DNA of 64,000 nt from Edolisoma coerulescens (Eukaryota; Chordata; Aves; Passeriformes; Campephagidae), in the NCBI GenBank assembly GCA_013397115.1, contig VWZW01004380.1, positions 744,001 to 808,000 on the forward strand, in the 5' to 3' direction. The position numbers and the translations under genes were made by a program. This document shows positions 11,816 through 23,676 of the stretch, in pieces. Below the pieces are notes generated by a model. It saw nothing but the letters and a program-made list of their open reading frames with translations. It was not told the origin of the DNA and made no database searches. The number at the start of each line of letters is the position of its first letter. The stretch's first letter is position 1.

Positions 11816-14800
11816 CCTCTCTATTCACTGAGTTCTCTCCTGACTCGTGCCAGTGCTGTCTGCAGGTCCTTGAGGCTCACCTGGAACTTCTTTGCCTCTG
11901 GTCTGGGCCAGTTGTCCCTAGTTGTAGAGCCAAGTATGTTCAGTTTTTTGCCCCAAGTGCTCAGAGACGGGGCCAGCTGGGCTAGGAGGATGCTCCATCA
12001 TCTCCTGTTTTGAGGTCCTTAAAAAATCCAGAAGGTTTTCTTATTCCACAAAGCCTAAGAGACTCTGAATACTTTAATTCATGCGAGCTATTAGTACAGT
12101 GATAATTAAATAATGATGGATGCTCCAGAGGGATGTGCTCAGTAGATACATGACCTTGCTGCTAGAAATTGTCCCTTCCTTTTTACTCCTAATGCTGGTG
12201 TAGCTCCAATTAACCTTTGAACTGCTGAATAGATCCACATAATCCCAAAGAGATTTCCATGCCAGTCTGGTGGAGACTTATGGGAAAGAGCAATGCCTTA
12301 AATTGCAAGCTGCTTGGGATGGGAAAAACTCCTTCCCATTTCCTCATTCTTTGTAGCTTTGAGTTACTGACTGTTTGGTGTAAACACGTGTTGGGTGGTG
12401 CGTTAGGCTGTGGTGAAGCTGGAATTTTATCCTGAAATATGTATGTGGTGATAGGATCATTATTCCTCCCTACATGCCATACCTGCTCCTGTGGGCACAA
12501 CTTGTTTTGTCAGTGGATGCTGAAGGCATGGAGTAGTGAGGAAGTTTGGATCCTGGAGGAATGGGTCAACCTCCCATGAAGTGGTTTGTGGTACTCCACA
12601 CCCAAAATGGACTCTGTTTTCAGGGTGCTGAGATGATGAGTGGACCAAGAAGTCAAACCCTTTTACCACAGAAGGACAAAGGTTTGGAGGTTTGGGCTCT
12701 GTGTCCAAGTGCTCTGCTGTGGGCTGGGTGATGTGTCTTTAAAAGGCACCAAGATCCTGGTCCAAATGTTCTTGTCTCACAGCAGTAAAATTTGAGTTAT
12801 TCCTGGGAGTGCTTTGCTGCCTAAGGGAGAGAAGGATCTGACCCACAGATAACCACCTCCACCTGAAAGCGTCAGCCCGTGCAGAGGAGTTTAGCTGGCA
12901 GGAGAACCCCTGTGGTGGAGGCGGTGAGTTGCATGTAGGGATTTGGAGCCATTCATCCTGCGCTCCCATGTGTTTGTGTCTCCCCTCGGTTCCCACGCCT
13001 CTGCACTTCCTTGTTTAGCCCAGGCCCGGAAGCAAAACTGCTGAAATGCAAGGAGGAAAGTTATTCTCATGGTGTTTCCAGTCCAAACAGAACCAGGAGG
13101 GAGAGAGGAAATCTCATGAGAAAGCTTGACAGATTTTCAGCCTGGTCCCACTTAGGGCTGTGGAGCTCCTGGTGTTTCATCTGAGCCTCTGGGTCTGGAG
13201 CTCTCACCACATTTCCATGTGCCTGGAAGTCCCGCAGCACCAGAGTGGGATGACAGCAGTGCTGGTGTCCAGGGCCTTCCTGCAATCCCATGGACCTCAG
13301 CTTTCCTCTGATCCAGCCCAGATTCAGTGAGGAGCAGTGTGTTTGCTGCTTGTTCCCACCATGGACGAGGATGGTGAGGCTGTGGGTGACTTCTGCAAGT
13401 GGGAGATTTTTCTGCTGGAGATGAAGTTCCTCCTTTCTTCAAACTCAGGCAGGATATCCAGGAGAGAACCAGAGACTTCGATCTGGAAAGCAAACCCAGT
13501 GCTCTGCAATGGCACCAGACTTCTGGGTATCTTCTCTCCTCAGATATCTCCACATTTCCCCATGTGAGATGTGCAGTCCATCAGGGGAAGAGGTGGGATG
13601 GCAGGGCTGTCCTGGAGCATCTCTTTGGAATGCAGAGTCCTTGAAATTGGCACCAATGCAGTCTCCCGACAGTGTGGGAGTGGAGGATATCAAGGAATAA
13701 GAAGGATGTTGCATCCAGGCACTGTCAAACATCATGCTAGGATGTGGGAAGAGCAAGAAGCACTTGTTTATCCTTGGATGGTGCCTGCTGATGCCAGGAT
13801 GCTCAGCTCTGGGCACTGCTGTTTTACCCAGTGCCATCCTAATCCCTGTTCTTGCTCACATCCTTTGGATGCCTGGTCTTGTTTGCCTTGATTCCCTTCC
13901 CAGCAGTGATCTGTGCTGGCTAATTGCAGACTGTGCTAAACCAAAAAGTGTTTCCTGTGTATTTGGCTTTAAATTTATCACCCCTTGCTGAATGATGGTG
14001 GCAATTAGGAGTTTGCTGCATTCCCAGCTTTTGTTCTGCAGTGCAGCCAATGCAGCAGCAATTAATCCCCCGGCAAACGCAGCGGAGGTGAATTCAGCAG
14101 CGCTGGGGACAGAGATAATCTTGGGATAATTTATAATTGTAAAGCCATGCTCGGAGCAGGAGAGACCTCTGGGACTTGCTTTGCTTTTCGTTTCAGAGGG
14201 AAGGCTGACTGACTGACAGAGAGCTGGCATTAGCTGGTTTATTTGTCCTGTTTGCATTGGACCACTTCCATCTTCTGGCAAGGAGGGACTGGCTTTGGGA
14301 TGAATTTTGTCTCACATAGGAGAGATGAGCAGTCTGAAGATGGTCTCAGCTGAGCAGGGAGAGAAATGCAAGCTCTGATTCCTCCCTGTTGTATCTGTGA
14401 GCTAGAAATGGTCCCAAAATGGTAGAGAACCCCTATCCCCACTAACAGGGATTCATGCTCACTACCTTGAGGATCCCTAAAGACCCCCAGGAGTGATGTT
14501 CTGCCGTTTCTTTGGTTGTATAAGGACCCCAGGGAGTGGCTTTTAATGGAGGTCCTTCAGTCAAGTGTGTTTTAGAGTCCCCTGAGGCCACCTTAGCACA
14601 GGTCTCAGTCGTATCATCAGGTACGAACAAGTTCCCACACAAAAACCCTGTGGGATGCTGCTAGAGGGAGTCAATTCTTCATTGCATTTGGATTTTCTCC
14701 TTGCTTATCAGCCCAGCCTTTGTGGGAATGTTTTCCCTCTCAGGAGGACGGGGGTATGGGCTTGGCTGGGAAGCACTGAAGAAATCTTGGGTTCTCATTT

Positions 14801-15239
14801 CTCCAACGAGGTGAACACAAGTTGTTTTTATGTATGAATCCATTTCACAGGTGTTCCTTGGAACAGATAAGCATCACCAGCATCTTTTTAACCCATGAAT
14901 GGACACATTTAATCTCCACAATGTTATAAGCCAGAGCCAAAACTCTGTAGATCTGTGGTGAAGCTGGTGATGTGTTACTTGAGTGCTTAAAGTGTTATTT
15001 TAGGGTCTGATGGACTAAGATGAGGAATGGCACCCCAACACTCACTGAAGGCACTGGGAATGTTTAGCAGATATGTTTTGGAGAGGGTTTTTTTCCACTT
15101 AGTGACCTGTACCAGGGCTGTTTCATGCTGAGGATCAGGGATGATGAGACAGAGAGAGACTGGGTGTACAGTGCTTGTACAGTAAAATGGGAGAGTCAAC
15201 AGGGTAGGAAACACACTCTCACAAAAAACAAGTGAAGGA
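11816..15239. other. Unannotated noncoding stretch with an AT-rich candidate regulatory patch
   Basis: About 3.4 kb. AT-rich patches with homeodomain-like cores lie at 12,060-12,120 and 14,030-14,150. The many overlapping frames in 13,150-13,990 occur on both strands and look like by-products of low stop-codon density. None has a recognisable domain. Confidence 0.4.
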
Positions 15240-16012
15240 CAGGTAATTAAATGACCATTTTACGAACACATGGCAGGTAACCAAGGAAATGAGTATCAGC
15301 CATTAGGGACTGGTCAAGAGGAAACTTTTGGATGAATCAAATTCTCTTTGCGGGAGTTGTTCTGGAAAGGCGAGATCCAGCAGCTGCCTTGGCTCCAGCA
15401 GGGCTTTCATCAGTGATCTGAAACAGCTAAAGCACCATTCAGATGCTTGTTGACAGGACTTCTGAGAGGAATAGTGATGGTGAACATGGGTCTGCAGGGT
15501 GGATGGATGAATCCAGAGGAGGGTTACTCAATCTGCAGGACATGCAGAGTCGGGAAGGACTGAGAAAGGCCCTGGAGGATGAGATTAGGTTGGAAGGTGG
15601 CCTCAGTTTGTGGAGTAACGGCCTTTCAAAAGTTGGGTGAGATTCAGTCGGGAGGCGCATGGGGTGGAATAAGGCAGGAACTCACCTGCAGAAAGACAGA
15701 ATGGGGAGCAGCCGGTTTGGGCAATGGGTTACAGGCAGTGTGAGTCAGGAAATCCGCCCTCTGGAGAGAGTAAAGAGCATACTGGGAGGTATAAACAAGC
15801 ATATCACCTAGTAGTAAACTCAAAGTTTGCTACTTAGAACTGGGGCAAGGTATTTCTGGATCTAAGTCTAGAATAGGGTGATAGAAAGATCTCAGAAATC
15901 TGCCTTGGGAGGAAAGGTTTAAAGAACTGAGGTTTTTAGCTGAAGAGGAGAAGCACAATCTCCCTGTGTCATCATGATGGTTTTTGTGACATAAAAAGGC
16001 TGCTGTAAACCA
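15240..16012 (+). mobile_element. Ancient CR1/L3-type LINE relic with decayed RT
   Basis: A diverged internal piece of a CR1/L3-clade LINE. At 15,388-15,417 one frame reads LGSSRAFISD, which lines up with the RT motif LDFSKAFDTV; the catalytic Asp position is not preserved. Further along are GAGCAGCCGG, GTGTGAGTCAGG, AGAGCATACTGGGAGGTATA, GATCTCAGAAATCTGCCTTG, GAGGAAAGGTTTAAAGAACT and ATAAAAAGGCTGCTGTAAAC. The last blocks correspond to the ENLPYEERLKEL region and what follows in intact elements. The motif-to-end distance is shorter than in an intact copy, so there are internal deletions. Many stops and frameshifts show long inactivity. The left edge is approximate. Confidence 0.58.
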
Positions 16013-16679
16013 AAAAGAAATGTCAATACTGTCGGTTGAATTTCTATTAAAAATGTATGCTGAATTCTCCTGAGTTTAAATATAGCTCAGCTAATAGAAA
16101 AGGACATTCTTCTGGGAACTGGGATCGCATACACTTAATTAATGATAATGAACACTGTGCAAAGATTTTGACTGCAAGGTATTCCAGCAACACTTAATTC
16201 AGTCTGGACATCTGTAATTTGATAAAGTGGTTGCCAAACAGGGGTGGAGGGAAGGACTAATTATATAGACTACAATAACTTCTCTTCCTGACTGCGTTCA
16301 ATATGATATTCACTGTCAGCTGAAACCTCTTGGAAACTTTGCTCTTTTCTTTTATTAAATCTGTCTCTTTAGTGGCTATTAAACAAGAACTATATTATTC
16401 ATTTTGAAATAGCATGTCCCATAAATGAACTTCTATTTTTCCTTAGGTCTGAAGTTCAGTCTGTTATGAATTAATTTGAAGTTCTGACTGGCTTGAGCAA
16501 TATGAGGCAATGTTTTGGTAGGGAGGTTGTTTTTTTGCCTGTCTGTACCCCTGCAGATGTTGATAGATAAATCAGGGTGTGGAGTGTCTGTTCTCATCAA
16601 ACAAGTGAAATGATGAGGACGGAGCAACTGTGGTGAGTACTTTAAATGGTGGGTAGTGCTTCTCTGTAGATACCTATCA
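16013..16679. other. AT-rich noncoding stretch
   Basis: Low-GC, repeat-free DNA between the old LINE relic and the next CR1. It carries TAATTAATGATAAT at 16,136-16,149 and several further TAAT/ATTA cores, so it is a candidate conserved noncoding element rather than a gene. Confidence 0.4.
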
Positions 16680-16930
16680 AAGAATCCCAGAATGGTTTGG
16701 GTCAGAAGGTTCCTTAAAAATCATCTCATTCCAACCCCCTGCCATGGGCAGGGACACCTTCCACTAGACCAGGTTGCTCAAAGCCCCATCCAGCCTGGCC
16801 TTGAACACTTCCAGGGATGGGGCAGCCACAGCTCCTCTGGGAAAACCTGTTCCAAGGCCTCACCACACTCACAGGGAAGAATTTCTTCCTAATATCTAAT
16901 CTAAACCTACCCTCCTTCAGGTTAAAGCCC
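16680..16930 (-). mobile_element. CR1 3' end, common type
   Basis: A well preserved copy: CAGAATGGTTTGGGTCAGAA at the tail side, then CCTGCCATGGGCAGGGACAC, AGACCAGGTTGCTCAAAGCC, CTTCCAGGGATGGGGCAGCC, GGGAAGAATTTCTTCCTAAT and CTAAACCTACCCTCCTTCAG. Similarity stops within the AAGCCCTTAAGGC segment, the 5' truncation point. The tail repeat reads AGAATCCCAGAATGG. Confidence 0.93.
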
Positions 16931-17283
16931 TTAAGGCATTATGAGTGCAAGGTCTTCACCAAGGATGCAACCAAAGCCACCGAGGTATGAGATTGTGTGA
17001 GATAAAGAAACATCCTTGACTGCTGTAAGGCTGGTGTCCCTAATGAAATGAAAAGGAATGTGAAACATACTGAACTGTGGAACTGCTGCTCAGGAGGTGT
17101 CAGCAGAGGAGACCCCCATGGTGCCCAGTCTCAGGAGCTCTTTGCCCTTCTAGGATGTGTTTGTAGGGGTGTCTAACGCCTTCTGATCAAGGAAGAGCAT
17201 CTTCAAGCTGTTGCCCAAACCTTTGATAGCCTCACTGGACAAGTGGCATGTTGGGGCTGGGGGTGGTGGGAAAGGCAGCAGAT
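16931..17283. other. Unannotated spacer between two CR1 copies
   Basis: About 350 bases between two same-strand CR1 ends. I recognise nothing in it. Confidence 0.4.
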
Positions 17284-17386
17284 TCATAAAATCATAGAAT
17301 CATAGAATGGTTTGGGTTGGAAGGGACCCTTAAAGATCGTGTAATTCAAACTCCCATGCCATGGGAAGGAACATCTTCCACTAGAT
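17284..17386 (-). mobile_element. Short CR1 3' end, common type
   Basis: Only ~100 bases. A doubled tail repeat (ATCATAGAATCATAGAATGG) is followed by TTTGGGTTGGAAGGGACCCT, GCCATGGGAAGGAACATCTT and CCACTAGATTCC. The intact tail and good consensus match suggest a relatively young, heavily truncated insertion. Confidence 0.9.
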
Positions 17387-19696
17387 TCCTTGGATGCTTG
17401 GACTCCTCTGCTGCCAGCCTATCAGGGAGAACCCAGGAGAACTGCACAAGATGGCATCCCTTGGGTGGGTAAACAGGATGCAACAGATGAAAAGTGTTTA
17501 GAAATCATAAAAAATTATTTTAATTCAACTGAGTGTCAGCTTTCTGCATGGTGAGCTGTTGGATCACATTTATGAGTCTGTTCTCAATTGCCACAGCCAG
17601 GACACTGTGGTGTGCTTAACACCAGATGTGTGCAGAAAAATCACCTATCTCCCAGATGCTTTTCTCCCCCTTTGCTGGTGGACTTCACTTGCTGAGCTGC
17701 TCTGAGATAAAACAGCAAAGGGAGAACACTCCAGGCTCTCCTGCATCTCACATGGCCAGGCACAACAGCGCTGCTGTGCTCTGGCTTTTGTTTGCCAGTG
17801 GCAGTGGAGAGGAGTTGACAGAGCCTTGGCCACATCTGCCTCCTCCTCCTCCCATTCTTCATCTCCAGGAGCTGGGACTTCCTGTGGTTTGGCAGGAGTT
17901 CTGTAAACATGTTCCCCAAAGTGCCTCCCCCCGCCTGCCACCGCCTCACGCTCTTGCAAGAGAGGAAACACCGCAGCCAGGAATGTGGAAGGGGATTTCC
18001 ATGGCTTTAATGAGGTCGGCCTCCTTCTCCAATCCATGGGATTCCTCCTGCCGGTCCCGGTCAGGCCTCAGAGAGATCCTGCCCCACTTGGCGTAGGGCT
18101 GGGACAGTGCCCAGGTGGCACCGGGGGTGGTTCCCAGCCTGGGGCTGCTCAGCTGGCTCCATCCCAGCTTTCCAGCCTCGTGGCCACCCTCCCAGGGTTT
18201 TGGTTCCCCTCCTTTAGCAAGGGAACGGGAGGGCAAAGCAGTGCTTGGAGGAGAGGGCGTGTGAAGGAGACCTTGAGCCAGGGGAAGGGGTGGGGGGTGC
18301 AGAGCACCCTGGCTGCCTTAAAACATGGGGTGATCCCTGTACCTCTGTGCCATCTCTGGCTCCACTCTCCTTTGGGGACCCGTTGCCTGGCCATGGATGT
18401 GTGTGTGGCACAGAACATCTAAATTCCACACAGCTGTACTCTCTTCTTGCTAAATTAGCGGTGCATCCCAGTGGGGACTTGTCTCCAAATCCTTCAGCCC
18501 CCCCAAGGCTGCCCAGACATGGGCAGTGCTGGCTGGCACGGGTCTGGGACAGCACAGAGTTAAACATCTGCATCTCGGACCATCTCCTGAGTCCTGGCTC
18601 TGCTGGGTTATAGCCAAAGACCCACCCCTGTTCTGCAAGGCCATGGGGCCGTGGATACTGCTCCTATCCCACCTCTTCCAGACTGAGTTACCAGGTCCAG
18701 GCTGTGGGCATTTCTCCTGACACTCCAGGTGTCTCCCCAGTGTGATATCCTGAGATTGCCCCAGCTTGAATCACCAGTCCTGGGGTGAGGGAGAGTTTGG
18801 GCTGTTACTTTCCCATGTGGGGACCAGGAGAGGGGGACAGGCAGTAAATGCAGTACGTGGGTGACATCTAATGTCTTATTGGGGTAACACAGGCTGGGTT
18901 TTCCAAATAATCCTACCAATTGTAGGGTTTTTGGAGTGAACAGGATTATCAGGCCCATCTGGCTCTAAAGGGGCACCTTCTTTCCCAGGGGTTTGTAAGT
19001 TTGAACCCTCCCATCCTCAAAACATTTTGGGAAGTTAAAAAGGGACTTCAGAGGCTTTATACTAAAAATGTTAATCTATAAATGACTTTGTACTTGAGAA
19101 GCTGAGGTTGTGCTTTGAAATAAAATATTTTTAAAGTCTTGTAAAGGAAATTACAAGGCTGAAGATATTTTACTTGATTAGATCCACTTTTCGGACACTA
19201 AGATTTGACTTTTTTGCCTTGCTTTGCGAGGGTGTGTACATGGATGCATATATACATATATAAATATTTAACTTGAGAAACTGTTGCCAGAGAGGAAAGA
19301 ACTGTGAAAGAGGATCCTTCACACTGTCTCTTCCTGTGGGAATAGCTCTTTGTCTTTACCGCTACCACCTTGGAATATGTCCAGGCCAAGGACTATTCCC
19401 ATCTCCCTGCTTTGTTAGGTCTTCACAGATAGCCAGCAATCAGCAAGTCTATTTCCCTTCATCTGGCTAATTGGGAAGTGTAGTTAAATTTGAGCTCAGG
19501 TTCCCAGCCTGCTCTTGGCCTGAACATGGCTGTTCCTCCTTCAGACCTGAAGAAAGCCTTTTGTCAGTCTGCAGGCTCCGGTGGTGTCGTCGCCATGAGG
19601 GATGCCCACCTCTGGAGCATCCTTTGGGAAAGGCCCTGCAGAGGGTTGATCTCTGCAGATTGCAAACAACAGCGTGTTCTGGACCCCACTGTAATT
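17387..19696. other. Unannotated noncoding stretch, partly GC-rich
   Basis: About 2.3 kb. The 17,620-18,650 part is GC-richer and carries long overlapping frames on both strands (156 residues at 17,626-18,096 plus, 145 at 17,985-18,422 plus, 130 at 17,645-18,037 minus). They contain no known motif. A (TA)-rich patch lies at 19,244-19,268. Confidence 0.4.
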
Positions 19697-19768
19697 TCAT
19701 AGAATCATAGAATAGTTTGGGTTGGAAGGGAACTTAAAGATCATTTATTTACAACCCCCCTGCCACAG
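19697..19768 (-). mobile_element. Very short CR1 3' end, common type
   Basis: About 70 bases: TCATAGAATCATAGAATAGT, then TTGGGTTGGAAGGGAACTTA, AAGATCATTTATTTACAACC and CCCCTGCCACAGG. The tail repeat is doubled. Confidence 0.9.
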
Positions 19769-21194
19769 GATCAACAATTTCTAATTGATATTGACTCAGC
19801 AGCCTCTCCTGATGTGAAAACTGAGAATGACAGAGAAGCTGTTTCTCTCCTAGGCAGAGAAATGTTTATTTGGGCACATCACAGCTTGGATCCTCTATTT
19901 TGTAAAACCTCTGTGTTCATGAAAGGCCTGTCTGCACCAGAAGTTCCTGTTCCACAGATGAATTTGGTAGCGTCCCTATCTCTGATTCTTCCATAAACCA
20001 TTCCCAGTTTTTGGCCAGATATTTGGCCAGAAGGTACAGGGAAGACCTTGACTCTTGCTCCTTAGGCTAAGTTCTTCCTTCTCTTTCCCTCCTTTGAAAA
20101 TCAGGTGGTTTTGCCCATCCTTCCTGCACCAGCCTGGCCCCATTCCCAGTTTCCTTCTCCAAGGGCATGGCTCCAGGTGCTGCACCAGAGCCACCCCTAT
20201 GCTGGTGTGACCACACTGGATTTGCAGGGCAAATCAAAAGGTGAATGGGGATGTACAACTCAACCCAGGCACTTTATCAGCCTGGAATAATGGGAAAAAC
20301 TTTTCTTTCCCTTTTCCCCAGCATGCCACGTTGTGAGGGAGGCTGGAGCCTTCACTTTCCCAGAGGCTGTTGGAGAGCTAAATTAATTTGTTAATGTTTA
20401 TATTTTCAGAACCTGCTGCAGTGCCTTGAGGAGTCACTTACAGCCCCATCAGTGGCTCGTTGATGCCGTGGCTCATCAAGTCCAGGAAAACAAGCACCAT
20501 TAGGACCAAAGCAAACCCCGACTTCTCCTCTCCTGCATAATGATGGCGATTAGTGCTGGCTGGCACTCTGCAAGCATTAGTTAATTACTCCTCAGAGCTT
20601 CCTCTGGGAGGAGAGCTGCTATTTTCAGTGTGTTTTACGTCGAGAGAAACTGAGGCAGCAGGCTGAAGGTTGTTGAAGGAGGGAGGGAGAAGGGGACAGA
20701 GGCCAGCAGTGTGACTGCAGCCCTGAACATGTCCAAAACTGCTCCCTTTGCCCCTCAGTCCACTGAGACACGTTCAACTTGCACAATCTAATCACAAAAT
20801 CCCTAATGCCAGCAGGTTTGTTTGGATTGGAAACAGCATTTTTAAATTTCGAAATGAGGCATTTGCCTTAACCCACCAAACAAAACATTTTTTTTTTGCC
20901 TCCAAACTGGCCATTTTTGGAAAATGAAAATCAAGGATATTTTTGGCTTTCCCATTGCTGCTCTCGTATTCCTCCTTTTCAAGGCAAAACTGAATAAATT
21001 GAGAGAAGGATGCAACTAAAACTGCCCAAATGCACATACACAAAAAGGGGTCCATAAATGTTTCATGTGCAGAAGGTCATTGGGATGCAAACCCCTGTTC
21101 TCCCAAAGCCCACAGACTGAAATCAGCTATAAAGTTGCTTAATTCTTCCCTGCTAGTTTTTACAGCTCCAATACTTTGAAAGACAAGTATCTTC

Positions 21195-21231
21195 TTTTTT
21201 TTTTTTTTTTTTTCCAAGCCAATCATTTATT
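21195..21231 (-). other. Poly(A) tract with upstream AATAAA on the minus strand
   Basis: The plus strand has 19 T at 21,195-21,213, and TTTATT at 21,226-21,231. Read on the minus strand this is AATAAA, 12 bases, then A19, the arrangement of a processed mRNA end. The DNA to the right (the would-be transcript body) resembles no gene I recognise, and I found no target-site duplication. A chance homopolymer remains possible. Confidence 0.35.
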
Positions 21232-21653
21232 GCTTCTTATCTGGGTTTATTCATTCAGTTTTTACTGCCCCATAAAGTCCCTTAGATGCTGGAGAGGAAA
21301 GATGTCTGGTAAATTTGTCTAGGTAAGTGCAGGAAATAGAAATATTCCTGCTTTGTAAAGATGCTAAGCACAATTCTGTTGTGTAATTTTACTGTTAGTT
21401 TTGCAATATATGAGGCTTTTTCTGATACATCCAGCTCCTAGGACCCTCTAACCCACTATGTTCTCAGGCTTCATGACCAAAAGTAAATTCTAGCTGAGAA
21501 ATACAAGCTGGAAATACAGCAGAAAGCCAAGGGTAAAACACCAAGGTTGTTGCTGCTGCTGTTTTTGTTATTCGTAAATGTCAAATTACCTTGTGGTTTT
21601 CAAGCGGGGCATGTGGGTTTTAAGGCCTGACTCAGGATTTTTCAGTGTCTGGG

Positions 21654-21675
21654 GCTGACTGGAATGCCAGTCAGC
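21654..21675. repeat. Perfect 9-bp inverted repeat (hairpin)
   Basis: GCTGACTGG, a four-base AATG spacer, then CCAGTCAGC. The right arm's CAGTCAGCACA recurs as a direct repeat at 21,686-21,696. Confidence 0.85.
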
Positions 21676-22890
21676 ACAGTGGGAGCAGTCAGCACAACCA
21701 AGCACAGGTTTTAGCTTCCATCAGTTCATTTCTTTCTTGGCCCATATGTTGACGAATATGACATTGCTGATCATTAATAAAACATGCAAGTCCTAGAGTT
21801 CATATAAATCTGAACATTTTCCACTGACATGGGTTTGTTTATGAACAGGCAGCCTAAAATCGGGCTGCTACTTATTTCCAAAAGTATGAAAGATTTTCTA
21901 TAAAATTAGTTTTTCAGTTTATTAAGAGCCTATGGCATTTTGCTGAAATTCTTGTACGTACTATGCCCCCACCAGGCAAATATACTTGAGATTCAGAGTA
22001 AATGTCTGTCTGTCTGCTCTCTCCTTTCTGTGGTCTTCATGTCTGTGGTGCACAAAGGTCTGCCAAAACCCTGGAATCAAACATCTGCCTCCCTGAGAAA
22101 AAACAAGGCTGAGCAGGGAGATGGTTGTTTCCTTTTCCTTGTAAATGACCTATCTCTTTTCAGACCTGAATATCTTCATGCCCCAAAATCATGACCTTAG
22201 TCCTGAATCCTCTGAGTTTACATCATGAGGGGTTTGGAGGGTCTTGTTTGTGCTGGTGAAACCCAGGGAAGACAAGGAAGATGCCGAGGCATCCCACTGG
22301 AGAGTATGCCCCTGGCTCCTTGAGAAATGGTGCTTCTCCAGCCTTGAAAACATCCCGTCTGTTTTGCTCCTTTCCTCACCCGTTCAAGCTTCTTGCTGGA
22401 ATTGAGGTAATTTTCCCAATTTGTCCCAAAAGCTTTGGTACCCACCTGTCCAGGGCTCAGCTGGGAAGAGGCCACAGCTCGTGGCTGTGATGTCACAGCT
22501 CCTGTCTGCCTTCATCCTCAGTCAACACCACCACTGTACCTCTCCAGAGTGCCAGCAGTCCTCCCAGGACACTCCTCCCTCTGTGCCTTCCCAGATTTCC
22601 CAGACCTTTGCTCCTTGCTGATGCCACCTTTTATGAGCACGGTCCTGATGGGGACAGTCATCGTTGATCTGCTGAGCAGGTGAGTTCAGACCAGGAGGGT
22701 TGGAAGGAGCTGCTGCCGGGATGCTCTGCAGTGGATGAACACCTGCTGTCTTAATCTTTTCCTTCTCCCAGGGCTGAGCTGCAGGGCTGATGGGGGAAAA
22801 ATATCACTTTTCTGCCTTAAATGGTTTCTTTTCTTGTGCATGCACAGAGGTTGCAAGTTTCCGAGCTGTCGTTGTCTATGCAGACAAGAG

Positions 22891-23181
22891 CATTTACAAG
22901 GGCAGTTAGTGATAGGACAAGGGGGAATGGTTTCAAACTGAAAGAGGAGAGATTTAGATTAGATGTTAGGAAGAAATTCTTTCCTGTGAGGGTCATGAGG
23001 GTCTGGAACAGGTTGCCCAGAGAAGCTGGGGATGTCCCATCTCTGGAAGTGTCCAAGGCCAGGTTGGATGAGGCTTGGAGCAACCTGGTCTAGTGGAAGG
23101 TGTCCCTGTCCCTGTCAGGGGGCTGGAAGTAAGTGGTCTTTGAAGGTCCCTTCCAACCCAAACCATTCTGCAATTCTATAA
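22891..23181 (+). mobile_element. CR1 3' end with ORF2 C-terminus, common type
   Basis: It runs from TTTACAAGGGCAGTTAGTGA through GATTTAGATTAGATGTTAGG and GAAGCTGGGGATGTCCCATC to CCAACCCAAACCATTCTGCA. The plus frame through 23,093 keeps the ORF2 end nearly intact: GNGFKLKEERFRLDVRK, FFPVRVMRVWNRLPRE, PSLEVSKARLDE and SNLV. The last repeat is degenerate (ATTCTGCAATTCTATAAC). The element is 5'-truncated, so no enzyme is encoded. Confidence 0.93.
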
Positions 23182-23676
23182 CTTTCAAGAAATAATTTAG
23201 CCATTTGAGTGCTGTTATTCAGACCTTCTCCACTGGGATGTCTTTACCCCCGCCCTCTCCACTAGAAAGCCCCCAGACTAGACTGATCTTCCCACGGACA
23301 AATTATGGTCCAAGAAAATTCATTTCTCTCACAGAATCTCCCCTAGAACCTGTTTTCATCTTGCAGAAGATACTTGCAGCTCCATAAGGGAGAAGATCTG
23401 GGACTAAACTGCTCACTGAGAAGAGGGTTTGGTTTGCCCTCTCAGCCAAGGGATGGCAGCTGGTTCTGACCCCTCTCCAATGTACAAAGGTCTCATTAAA
23501 GGACCTGCGCTGGAGGGAGGAATGAATTGGCATAATGCAGTTATCAGCCTTCTTTAAACTCATTTCCTTCCAGCCCATGAGCAGAGAGAGGCTAAAACAC
23601 TATTTGAAATGTTATTTTGCAAAGTTATTCTGCAATTCAGTATTTGGTTATTTTTCTCCTCTGCTGTCCCAGAGAC
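23182..23676. other. Unannotated spacer between two plus-strand CR1 ends
   Basis: About 500 bases. I recognise no repeat. The minus frame 23,303-23,578 (91 residues) has no known features. Confidence 0.4.

Larger units (their letters stand above)
19769..22890. other. Unannotated noncoding stretch with hairpin and A-tail-like structure
   Basis: About 3.1 kb with no recognised transposon. It contains a T19 run with a poly(A) signal on the minus strand (21,195-21,231), a (GCT)n patch at 21,547-21,561 and a perfect short hairpin (21,654-21,675). Weak MIR-like wording (AGAAACTGAGGCAGC) occurs at 20,644-20,660. The frames here are short and unremarkable. Confidence 0.4.

Noticed and set aside
17626..18650. 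Cluster of 120-156-codon frames on both strands
   Set aside because: Open frames in several phases on both strands of GC-rich DNA are expected by chance, and none resembles a known protein.
19240..19270. TA-rich patch as a regulatory element
   Set aside because: It is a short alternating ATATA run, more simply read as a degenerate microsatellite.
20640..20740. MIR-like GAGAAACTGAGGCAGCAGGC
   Set aside because: The similarity does not extend into the diagnostic core, and the surrounding purine-rich DNA makes a chance match likely.
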